Below are positions 20,833 through 32,700 of a DNA stretch of 64,000 nucleotides, in pieces (within the stretch, counting starts at the first letter, position 1; each line of letters begins with the position of its first letter). A model generated the notes under the pieces. That model did not search any database. It was not told the origin of the DNA and saw only the letters and a program-made list of their open reading frames with translations. Origin of the DNA: Hippopus hippopus (Eukaryota > Mollusca > Bivalvia > Cardiida > Cardiidae); the NCBI GenBank assembly GCA_946811185.2, contig OX328109.1, forward strand, positions 19,256,255 through 19,320,254, given 5' to 3'. A program made the position numbers and the translations under genes.

Positions 20833-22790
20833 AGTTTTTACCAAAACTACCGTAAATTGCCCACAATGTATGAATAATACTATAATAGACAGAAGTACGA
20901 AAGGCTTTCAGTTTCTCTTTTCTTCAAAGTATTTTTAAACCATGATCAAGAATAAATAAAATAAGCTTTAAAACTCTTTAAAACTCAGCTATTTTTTTAA
21001 GAGTTTGTCTTTTATTACACTAGCTAGTTTAAAACGTCTGTACAGATGGAGACAAGCAGATTGCATATGGAAAAGGAAAGGTTCCAATTTCAGTCAATAC
21101 TGTTTCAGAATCGGGCTTAATAGTAAAAGGAATTTCGTTTTCATTATGGACATTAAATAACGTTAAAATGTGTGTTTTGCAAATAAGTAAATCTTAAAAC
21201 AACTTTGAATTAACTTTTTTGAATTGTAGAAGCTTTTAGTGGCCTTTGGTGACTTTCTTTTCCCAATTTGTCTTTTTATTATTATTATTATCACTATTAT
21301 TATTAGCCAAGGGTAGGCGACTGTGTTTTATCGTTCAACCAGATACGTCCTTGGCTTAAAAACCGTAAAATATTTTGAGTTTTGAATGGGTAATTAATAG
21401 TCTAGTATAATGAACTTGAATGTGAACCGAAACACTATTCAAATGTGCATTGTCAGTGAAAGAAAAACATTCCAGAATCTGTAAATAATCAATGCAAATG
21501 AAATTCACTTGGAGCCAAAAACTACAGATCCACATATGTACGAAACCTAACACAGGTGAGTCACATGTACTGAAATCCGAAGTGTAGCCTTGGTCCAGGA
21601 GGTAATAAATTTCTTATTACCTTTCTTATTACCCCGTATCACGCTTTCCAACCCCCCCCCCCCGTTTTTTTTAGCATTTTCTTCTTTTTTTCACAATATT
21701 TTTAGTTTCAATCGCGTTCTGCTGTTGACCTTTGGTTACTATCTGTTTATCGCTTCCGGTATGTATTACGCCTTTTTTAACATAAAAAAAAAACGTCCGA
21801 ATGATAGAAGAGGAAAAAAGGATCGAACTGGAACCCAGGCTATATCCTAGGTGATGATCCTACCCCCAACAATTACATATCTGGTGGATTGCATGTATAT
21901 AGCGCTCCTATTAATGAAGACACATTCAAGATAATTCCTTCTACAGAAGAATTGAGCTTCACTAGGAAGGAAAAGTTTCTCAGATATATGTCGGAAAGAG
22001 ATGGCAAAGAGCAACCGCTCTACAATGTACATTCCCTCTCAAATCCGCTCTTATAAATGATGTATATACGGTGAAACAAATGGGGACTTTACTGCAAATA
22101 TAGGTACACTTGGGGAACTGTTGAATTTTGAATATGAATGGGAATGAGTTTCTTTTTTCGCCTAAAGTTTTGCTAAAAAGTACACTTTCATTACTGAAAT
22201 GTTTACCCATTGTTTATATTCTGTGCGAATTCAATTTAAATTTGTATAAAATATGAACTTGAAAATTTTGGGAGAATCTACTTTTCCACCAGTGTGTCCA
22301 TTAGAAACTGCATAAAAAATCATCAGGCTCTGTAGTTGCTTTATTGCAGGACTCAATATAAGACCATTTGAATTTTAGGGTTTTATCAGTATGTTATGAA
22401 TAGGATCTTACAACCGTGTTCATGTTATAATGAATTTATTGAAACTCGTCATCTAAAACAGGGATCATATATGCACATCTACATATACGATCTCTGTCTA
22501 AAACAATATCAAATATCGGTAAGCCGAGCTTTGTTTTTTTAATTTGTTTTAGATAACTTTTTATATAAATTCAAAATAACATGATCACTCTTGTAAGATC
22601 CTCTACATAATTTCAATTTCCTTGTTACCAAAACATCCAGTTAATGTTCTGTATATCAGTCCAAATTTATGTAAACATATTTATTTTACATCGATTGAAA
22701 AACAATTTCTTGCATACCGTACTTATTTCTCTCCATCTTGCTTCTTAGAAACTACACCAGTATTCGTACCGAAGGCCTATGAACAGTCCA
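20833..22790. other. intergenic, no gene seen
   Basis: AT-rich sequence with an ATT run near 21280-21305 and a C run at 21652-21664. Short open frames show no family signature. Confidence 0.5.
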
Positions 22791-22794
22791 AAAG

Positions 22795-22885
22795 CTGAAA
22801 CCCGCTACCGGGTATAGAACTCAGGACTTTAAGGTTGCGAGGCCGACACACTCCCTCACGACCACGGTTGCCACACAGCCCAATT
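22795..22885 (-). mobile_element. tRNA-like SINE head
   Basis: The minus strand gives CGTGAGGGAGTGTGTCGGCC and TTGAGTTCTATACCCGG-like boxes. There is no intact cloverleaf. Confidence 0.4.
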
Positions 22886-23289
22886 TACCGAACTTGTTTG
22901 CTAACAGAACTTCCATAAATGAAATACATAAATTTTCACGACAAACTGACAATCTACTGCAAACCCTTCACTGTGATAACAATCCCACCAATATTACATC
23001 TGTTTCCGGATTTGCATTTTTTTCCTTTTAATGCAGCAGGAGTGACTCTCCTGTGGTACAAAAGACGGTGTGTGAAATGCTACAAAAGCAATCCCAAACC
23101 AATGAAAAATTCAATGCATCACAAATAGTTTATGTATACAGTAACTATGTGAGCGATTTTGATTGGCATCAAAATTCATTGAAGTTGACAAGCTTAATAA
23201 ATAACCGAAATACAAACATAATATGTGTATGTTTATACCGAACTGAATTCAGTAACGGACAAACCCGAACGGTTAAGCTTTAGCGAAGA

Positions 23290-23680
23290 AGCCCAGGGAC
23301 GAGAGAGCGAGTTCGTATTCGTTTTCTTGAACGGGAAGTAACGAAAGTTGTCGAATAAAGCCGAGCAAACATTTCATTTATGTTTTTTCAATATATCATT
23401 CCGCCCTGAAGAAAAATTAAAATTAAATGGTTTAATTTTAAAAAAATTGTAGCTTATAAATAAACATTTATTTGTATGTTTTAACATATGTCTTCATCTT
23501 AAACATGAATGCAATTTCGAACGGTAACAATGAAGATAACTACTTTGTTTGCGGATATTTACCTCTCTGTAAGTAATGCGGTCGATGGCGAAAACCAAGA
23601 AAGATACCGAATTCCGGGGATCAAACGTAGGATGATCAATAATCTGTGCTGAAGCTGCTTCATATTTCAATAAAAACACA
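23290..23680 (+). promoter_or_regulatory. 5' flank of the ZDHHC gene
   Basis: CG-containing sequence (GAGAGAGCGAGTTCGTATTCG; CGAATAAAGCCGAGC) before the ATG at 23681, with a TGA in frame at 23633. Promoter position is inferred from location only. Confidence 0.35.
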
Positions 23681-23772
23681 ATGTCTCAATGTGAATGCTC
23701 AACTCGTATTATTCCAGCAGTTTGTGCTTGGTCTTTGTTGCTAGGCACGAGTGGAATCTTTATGGCATTTGT
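23681..23772 (+). CDS. ZDHHC5/8-like exon 1
   Basis: No ORF of useful length marks this exon. I found it by looking for TM1 in the phase required by exon 2. It encodes [20 protein letters not shown] then [10 protein letters not shown] plus two bases. The donor is GT|GTAAGT. Two leftover bases plus the first G of exon 2 make Val. An in-frame TGA at 23633 precedes the ATG. The [12 protein letters not shown] segment parallels KYIPV...LLVG of vertebrate ZDHHC5/8. Confidence 0.82.
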
Positions 23773-26700
23773 GTAAGTTGACATGCAAATATCTCTGGTA
23801 GCAGGTGGTTGTGTGGGTGGGGAAAGGGGGAAACCGTCATTTGTCATAGCCCAGATTGAAATGAAACTACGCTAGTATTGTTTAAGCTAAACATTTTTGA
23901 CTATATGGGTATTTGTATTCAGAAGGTGTTGACATTTATCTTCAACATACATTTTTTTGTGTGACAAAGTTGTCTTGTTCTTCATGATGAAGGAATAAAG
24001 AATCGAAGAACAACAATAATGCTAATGGGAGTTAATTTCACAAGAAACAACAACATAAAACCCAAACCCAACACTCTGTTCTGATAACATGATAGGAACA
24101 ATTAATCGAAACTTTTGACTTTTTTAAATTTTAAATCTCGGATATTACTATTGATATCCTCAGACTTACACAAGTTGTTAACTATCAAAAAGAGTACCTG
24201 TACAACACAGGCAGATAACCATCAAAGTATTTTTCACAATTATGCCCCTTTTTTGACTTAAAATTTTCACTGTCAATCAAGCAAGCACAGCAGAGCGTTG
24301 GCATTTATGATTTAGAATTACAGAGTTCTTTGCCATGTTTTCTTGCTGATACACATTACACTCATGACATAATTATTGCAACTAATTCAGAACGTTTTAC
24401 ATTTCAATTGTATATGGATTATAAATAAGAACGAGGATAAATAGATTATATGGTTGGTGTCTTGGATGGGTTAAATTTAGTCGTGTGCAGGTGTGTTAAA
24501 TTTGGTAAGTTAAATTTGTTGTCTGGTAACAGTGGTTTACCACGGGTTAAAAACGGCTTCCATCTTTCTAAATTGGTACAGTCTGTTTTAATGTTGTTTT
24601 CCCAATATTTAAAAGGAAGAAAAAAAATGTCTAGCATACAAATGGATCTAGATCTGTCACATCAAACTTGTGCAAATTGCAACAGCTACAGCAGGGAGAG
24701 TGAAGAGATAACCCATTACCACACAATCTCAACTTTTGACAACTGTTTGAGAAGACTTTTGAAAGCATTATGGGAAAAGATACCAGCAATTTCTGTTTTT
24801 CCTACAATGTTTTCTTCATTGTCAAAGAACTTCGTTTTATTTCAATCACTTTCAAAATTGTCGTCTCCGGAAGCTTTCAGTTAGGAAGAGTCTAAAGTTT
24901 GTCATTTGGTAAAGAGTTAAATATATTTGGCTGAATAGATAAAATTTACTACATTCAGCTGTTTTTTCAGTTAGAATTTACAGGAACTGTCAACTCTAGT
25001 CAAGTGCACATTCTTCTTCATGATGGGCTTTATTGGCATGTCATAATTATGTCATTAGGATTGAAAACTTAATTTAACCTTCCTGAATCAGTATAAGTTT
25101 TTACACAAGTTGTGTTAAAAGCTGCAACTTCAGCATTTAAATTCAATAAGAAAAAAAAAAGACAGATGTTCAGCACTAGCATCCCGACCATTTAATTAAT
25201 TCAGTTTTTTTTTTTTTATGTGTCTATTTCAAAATAAATCAGTTTTAAAAAAAATCATTCTTTAATCCTTATTTACCTAACAAGTGCATAAATCGCTCGG
25301 AAACAATCCTCACTGTTGGCGATGGTTATGCTTTGTTTGGCATGAAATCCAAAACAAACACGCGCTTCGATGCATACATGTATCTCCAGTTTCCGGTTGT
25401 CTAATAATCGCTACATGTGTACATGTACATTCTTAACACAGCATGATCCTGTGTAACACACCTGCACAACCCGGACTTGCCACCTGTTTACTTAAATGGG
25501 TAAATTGTGTGTGACATTATAGGCTGATTGCCGCACAGACGATTCCATTTTAGCATATCAATTTAGGCCATACTATTGAAAGAAGACCTACATACAATTT
25601 TCTGTGTTTTTTCACACATAAACTTAGTTTACATTCATGCCTGTCGTCAAATTGTATGTCTCAAATTGGATTATCAACGAGCCACCAACAAACAGTTGTT
25701 TTATTTTCATACTTTGTAATGGTCTGACAAGTGATACGTTATTACGATCGGTCTTTCTCTATAGTAGGTGAAGTGCTGAAAACGTCTGCAGTTGCTTTTG
25801 CGGGAAGCATAGATAAAGATCAGACTATACAGAACATACAGTTTGATCTTAAATTGACTATGTCCGTTTTTTTACCAAAACAAGATTGAAGTAGCCACAT
25901 TTCCTCCATTTTTCCTGCTTGAAAATTACTATTTCATTTAATCAATGCTCTTAGTGTTAAGTGCACAACCTGGTACCTGTTATCTACGTAACCATCCGAC
26001 AGTTGATATGAAGGTCGGCAACAATTGTAACAAACTGCAGAGGAAGTTACCACAAACAGCTGCTGATTAGACAAGGTCGTGCTCCAAAATGTTGGCAAAA
26101 TGGAGATGTTTTGTTACCATCATTACACGTTTAAAAAGAAAACAATATTAAACATGAAACAAAGCAAGAATTTATATCCTTAATGATTAAATCATGAAAA
26201 TGATAATTCCAGGTCAACATGGACTCATCATATGTATGCTGCCGCAGTGGTTTATAACTTTGATTCTCTTTACACTTTGAAATTCGACTTTAATCTACAA
26301 ATGAAAATTATTTTTTGCAGACAGATTGCAATTTTTCTTTGTCCTATGCCACAGAATTGCTAATAAACACTAGAATTTCAAATCTTTTGCCAATTTTTTT
26401 GTTGCAAAAAACTGAAATTTTCTATTTACGGGATCCCGATTAAGCGTTCAAATTTATGTTGTCTATATAGGAAAAGGGTCGGTGCTGGACTAATTGTTGC
26501 TAATAGCAGAAAATCACGATAAACAGGGTTGCGATAAAATGGAATCCACTGTATTTCAGTGATTCATTGAATCAAACTTGCAGGCCTAAGATGTCTAAAA
26601 AGCAGCACTTTTGTTGGAGGTAAACTTTAGTCTTGGATTATATGTCGTAATTGATATGTTATTGTTTAGACAGAAAGGTTCTTAGATATATAGATGCCGT

Positions 26701-29700
26701 ATTTCTGGTGTGTACATGTAATTTATCAGTGTAATGATGTAAGCAGGTTTTATCTTGTGATTTAGGCAAATATACCCAACAAGTTTTTTATCTAGAACAG
26801 GTGCATATTTGTCAATACAAAAATATTATCAACAAGAAAAAGCACAATTTACTATATGGGGCAACTTGTCTTAGGGGCGAGTTTCCCTGACCCCTGTGCA
26901 TCTAGCTATACTATTGATAACAGCCTAGGAATGACTGTGAGACTTTTTTTGGAGACGAAAGATTATTCTTCTCCATAATTATACACCCGCAAAACGAATG
27001 TTTTCGGGGGTATACTGGAATCAGCCTGTCTGTCCATTTGTCCGTCTGTGTGTCTGTCCGTGTGTCCGTCTGTGTACAAATAATTGCCTGTTTCTGTCAA
27101 AGCGCTGGCGGGGGTATTAAGTCACATTCAGTGACAGCTCTAGTTCTATCTACTTCTGTGGTACTGTTGTTTGGCAAGGTACTGCTGTCTTATACAGGTA
27201 AAACCCAGGTATTGAACATGCACATATACCATTTAATGCTTTGTCTACGTTCTTAAATTGTTGTTCATATTGATTTATTTGTTAAGCCTTTATCACATGG
27301 TCCTGACTTTTATTGACCCTGACAGAAAAGCTTTTGAAAAAATTGTGAAAGAAGAAGAAAATGCTGTTAACCAGCATTTTCTCCTTTACCCAGAATTTTT
27401 TTTATCCGATCAAAGACAATCTCATGTTTTTGGTAACATTTTGTCTTGTGCAAATGCTTTCAGTTCGGACAAGTCTAATATTTTTCTGTGAGGTAAAATG
27501 TAAATGAAGACTTAATCTTTGTTCTGTACCATTTTTCTTCTAGGATGCCGTACATGGTAACCATAAGTATAGTTATACCAGTCTGTGTTGGGTTCCTCAC
27601 GCTGTTTGTCATTGCTAACTTTGGGCTTGCAACTTTTATGGACCCTGGTGTTTACCCAAAAGGTAAGATTACCCCGATTATAATTTCAGGGTTCTCCCTA
27701 GGTCCAGAATCTCAAGAGTCATTGACTCTTGGGCCCAAATTTTCAAGAGTCAAAATGGAATTTCCAAGAGTCTAATAGAAATGTCCAAGGGTCAAAATTA
27801 TCAAGGAGAGATAAGGGTGAAATAATGAAAACTTTCCATTTATACTCTTTGTTTATGGATAGGAATTAGATAAGAAAATACCCTATCTTATGTAGAGACT
27901 TGTTGGAATGAAGTGGACAGAGGAATTTTAAATTGCAGCCCTAGCATGTAATTCATCTTGATGAATAAATGGACACAAACAACTTTTGAACTGTTTACCA
28001 AAGAACAAAAACTTTTGACTAGATCATAATTATTTTAGACATTTGCAGACGACAATTCAAATGTGGCTAGAACGACTTGATTTGTGTTTCTTACCCCAGA
28101 ACATCGTGGAAAAGGGAGAAAATAAAGGAATAAAGGTCACATCCATTAAAGTGTTATTTCTTAAGATTTAAGTCTTCTTTTCTTGTCCAATTACTTTTTC
28201 TTTCACACTTGTTCCGGTTTTCACCCCCCCCCCCCCTTATCCATAGGTTGTTGTTTATTTTCATCTTAAAAAGTTTTTCCGAATTTTTAAACAGAGATTT
28301 TAGCTTTCACTTACTGTTTAATAAAGAAATAAGTATAAATTCACTGTTTAAATTTGTCACAAAAGATGAAAAGATAGTTTGAAGTGCCTCTGATCGGACG
28401 ATGTCAAAATGATTTCTGTTGTGTCATGGGTTTTCACGTTTTTTTCCAGCGATCTTTTTTTCAAATCAGTTAATATTTTTTCAAGTATTACTGCATGATT
28501 TGACATAAATTTCTTAATTAGGGTAGCAGTTAACTTGAAAACCTGTCATTTTACTCTAGATAATTGGACTAAAACCTTTATCATGTTTTCAAAAATGACT
28601 CGCCACTTGCCAGCTTGATTACGTGTGATAAACAGAGCTGCGTGCGTCTGTACACAGTTGACACTGATCGTGTTTATTATAGGCTACATTCATGGCGGAT
28701 GCATGCAACATAATTTATATGACCCTTTGGCTGGTAATCTCATGCGTCAGATTGACGCTTAGGCAGATATTTTTGAGCGTCAAAAACGGGTCATTTCGGA
28801 TTTCCATGCGTCAAAACCCGGAGTCCCGGGTCAAAGGAGAACCCTGTAATTTTGAGTCTTTTTACGCAATGAAAGATTAACAATATATGACCTGAATTGC
28901 CAGAGTACTAGCCATTAACTCTTTACCAAAGAACAATGTCTTAGACTAGTCCAAATTGAAAGCATTTGCAGGCAACACAATAAATGTGACTCAAATTTTG
29001 AAATCAGTTTTGGGAGGGGTAGAAAATATTGTGGGAAAAGGAGAAAATGCTGGTTACTAGCATTTTCTTCTTTTCCCACAATATTTTCAAAATGCTTCTT
29101 TCTGGGAATCGTTAAAAGTCAGGATTGTTTGATAAAGGGTTAAAAGGCTAAGCACTTTGCTGTTTTTGTTACAATATAGATCTTGATCAGACTCCTTTTT
29201 GTTGGGGGCCAGAGTGGCTCAGTGGTGGAGTGTAGGATTGCTAACCTGGAGGTCTCAGGTTCAGCCTCACTGGAAGGACTGGGTTTTTCATAGGAGTGTC
29301 CATGAGCAAGACACTTTAGAGTCCTAATAGCCTAATACTGTTGAAACCCAGGAAATACAAGAGTTTGTGAGCTGTTGCCATGATATGACCTAAATAGTGT
29401 TGAAAACGGCATAAAATGCCATTCAATTAATCAATCAATCAACCTTTTTGTGGACTATGTGGACCAAGATCTGACTTCAGGGAACATGCAGTCAAGTGCA
29501 TGTCTAATGTCTGATCCACATGGTCGGTTATTTTGTTTGATATTCAAAAGCATCCTTGGAATTGTAATGTGTTGGTCTAATGTTATGATTTTTTCCAGAT
29601 TGAGAAGATTTTTGTCATTTATTTAGCTTTTTATGAAAGATTTTGAGAATTTTTTCTATTATGGATACAAATTCAAACCATTCATATGTCATGAAATGAA

Positions 29701-32700
29701 GTTCACTCTGGTGCAAAAAAAACTGTCCAGCAGTGTATAACCATAATCTGCTTGGTATTGTTTCATTAAGGATATAAATGTGTTCATTAAAAGAAAAATA
29801 TGTTATAGTTCATGACTGATTTTATTGTGCTCCAATGTCTTTCCTCAGATGAGATGACATGTGACTTTTTGAAAGTGCCAGCCCACTCTACTTTGCATAT
29901 ATCAACATCTATCAGATTGTTTAACTTTTTTATGTGCAGTAAAATGAGAAAATGAAGCTTGTAGATTGTCATGTCAGGAATATGAATACATCACTTTTTC
30001 ATTTTGCCACAATATTTCTGAAAGTGGAATGCTGGGAGACAAAAAAGACATCAGTAGGTGGTAATTATCTATTACAAGTTGGACTGCACCTGACAGCTTC
30101 ATATATGAGCCATGTTCTGGGTAAAGGGGGGTTTAGAGGTAGACTGGTCCTTTTACACACAGAAAATTTACAAATAGCAAATAGTTGTGACCATGTCAGC
30201 CTGTGCTGACATGGGTCAATACTTTTTGAAGATACATAAAGTCCTCTTTTCACAGAGCATGGGCCGAGCCCTGGTAGCTCAGTCGGTAGCGTGCAGGACT
30301 TGAGAACACGATGTCCAGGGTTCGATCCCTGGAAACAACCCCTGGCTCGGCCAATTTCTTTCCAAGGATTGATGATAGTCACTGCGACAGGATTCATTCC
30401 TCTCCCACCGCTGACCATTGTTTCAACGATGATTATGTGGGAAAGCAGCCAGTGGCTTGAAAAAAAAATTGTGTGAAGTACTGGTAAAAGAGACTCCAGG
30501 AACACATGGATAGGTGCACTGGTCGCCGCAATATAACTGAAATAATGTTGAAAACGGCGTTAAACACCATACAATCTATCAATCAAATCACAGAGCATGG
30601 CTTATATATTTTATTCAGCACATGAAGACGAGGTGAAAGATGACGACTTCAGAGCGCCATTGTACAAAAATGTGGAAATCAAAGGCATCACAGTACGGAT
30701 GAAATGGTGTACCACCTGTCAGTTTTACAGGCCACCTCGATGTTCACATTGTAGCGTTTGCAATACATGTATTGAGGTAAAAGTTTGGACCAAAGTTTAA
30801 ACTCTTTACCGGGCAACAATTCTTTAGACTTGTGCAAATTGGGAGCATTTGCAGGCAACAAGTGGGATGTGAATTAAGATGGTATTTATCTTTGGTAGGG
30901 CAGTAAACATTGTGGAAAAGGAGAAAATGCTGGTAAGCAGCATTTTCTCATTTTCCCACAATGTTTTCAAAAGCTGTCTTCTTCAAGGTTGTGAAAATGC
31001 TGAATTGCATGGTAAAAGATTACCAGGAGAGTTATGTTATTATAACCAGTAATGGATAATCATTTGTTTTCGATATACAGGGTGTCCGGAAAGTAAGGTA
31101 ACAGTTTTGTTCATTTATAACATGGCCTTAAAAATCAAATAAAGAGATAAAAATAAACATATATGTAAATAAAATATGCAAGTTTTTTGTGTGGTAATTT
31201 CATTTAATTTTCATAACATTACGCACACTTACACAGATTTCAAATCAGATGTACCTTTTTTGTCATTGGCGTCATTTTAGTAATTAATGACGTTTTCAAT
31301 CTGACGGCCTTTTATTCTCTTTCTTTTCCGGACATGCACGATGAAATTGTCACTCACTTTAAGACACATTCCAATATCAATCTCTTTTATTTTACTTATA
31401 ATGTTCTTTAACAACATTTCTGTGCTGTCTGGGTACGGATCGTAGACCTTTGACTTCAAAATACTGCAAAGGAAGAAGTCACGCAGGTTGAGGTTAGGAT
31501 TGTGTGCAAGCCACGATATTCAGCAATCTTTTATCTCCGGATGTCATTTTGATATTATCCCATCACCGAATGTATCGTATAAAAAGTCTGTCACAGATTT
31601 AGGTGTGTGTGCTGTAGCACTATCCTGCATTAAACAAGTGTTCTGCAATGTGGGTGACTTTATCTTGTCTTCAACCCGTGTGACTTCTTTCTGTGGGGTT
31701 ATGTGAAGTCAAAGGTCTACAACCCTAACCCAGACAGCACAGATATGTTAAAGAACACTGAAAGTGAAATCAAGAAGATAGATAATGGAATTGTGCTAAA
31801 ATGGTTGACAATTTCATCGTGTGTGCTCGGCAAGGAAAGACCAAAATCAGTTGTCACATTAAAAACGTCATTAATTATTAAAATGACACCAATGACAAAA
31901 AAATGCACTTTTGAATTGAAATATTTATAAAAGCGCAAAATGTAATGAAAACTGAATTAAATTATAACATAAAAAACTTACACATTTTATTCACATGTAT
32001 ATATCTTCTTATGTCTTTATCTTATATTTAAAGCCAAAATGTAAATGTACGAAAGTGTTACCTTACTTTCCGGACACGCTGTATAATAATTAGATGTACA
32101 TGTAATTTTCTTAACGAAAACTGACTTTTTCGTTAGTGGCAAAGACACGCTACAAAATGTTGAGATTTATGTGTCCATTAATGATATTTTTTTTTTTTTA
32201 CATCAAAATGTACACATTTTCTTTTCCCACATACTGTAAACAAACAGAAAGGAAGTTTGTGTTGTTATATTCATGGTGGGTTTTTTTTTTTTCTGAGGAA
32301 AAGATCAGGCTCATGATTAAATCATGATATTTATGAAATGACATTATTTTTATTGTAACCCAGTGTGTTTATCTATTTGCTACTTTTGGTGACCCTAAAG
32401 ACATGGGTTTTGTTTGGTAAATGGTTAATTCAAAGGAGCAAAAGATTTGTATTTAGAATGTGTGCCTTACTGTTACATTGTTGATACAACAAGAGGCTAG
32501 GTACATGTTTCTCTGTACCAGGTAATGCAAATAATAACACTTGTATCAGGACCAGTTTTTATTATAGAGATACCATTGGAAATAGCTGATTCTTCTTTAT
32601 GGCTGTGTCCCTGACGCATGTAAATTTATAACACTTTAAGTTTACCCATTCAATCCCAACTTTTAACGGCCCTGAAAAGGACAAGGTTTTGAAAACGTGA

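Larger units (their letters stand above)
31078..32081. mobile_element. mariner-type element, rearranged remnant
   Basis: Terminal inverted repeats CAGGGTGTCCGGAAAGTAAG and CTTACTTTCCGGACACGCTG are flanked by TA on both sides. About 1.0 kb. The interior holds two transposase C-terminal fragments in opposite orientation. Tc1/mariner superfamily by ends, TA target and protein traces. Confidence 0.8.

Noticed and set aside
24450..24884. 144-codon plus-strand frame
   Set aside because: Its second half is a TTAA MITE and the first half is low-complexity intron sequence.
30263..30340. Possible tRNA gene at the SINE head
   Set aside because: The tRNA-like part continues into a SINE body and tail shared with other copies.
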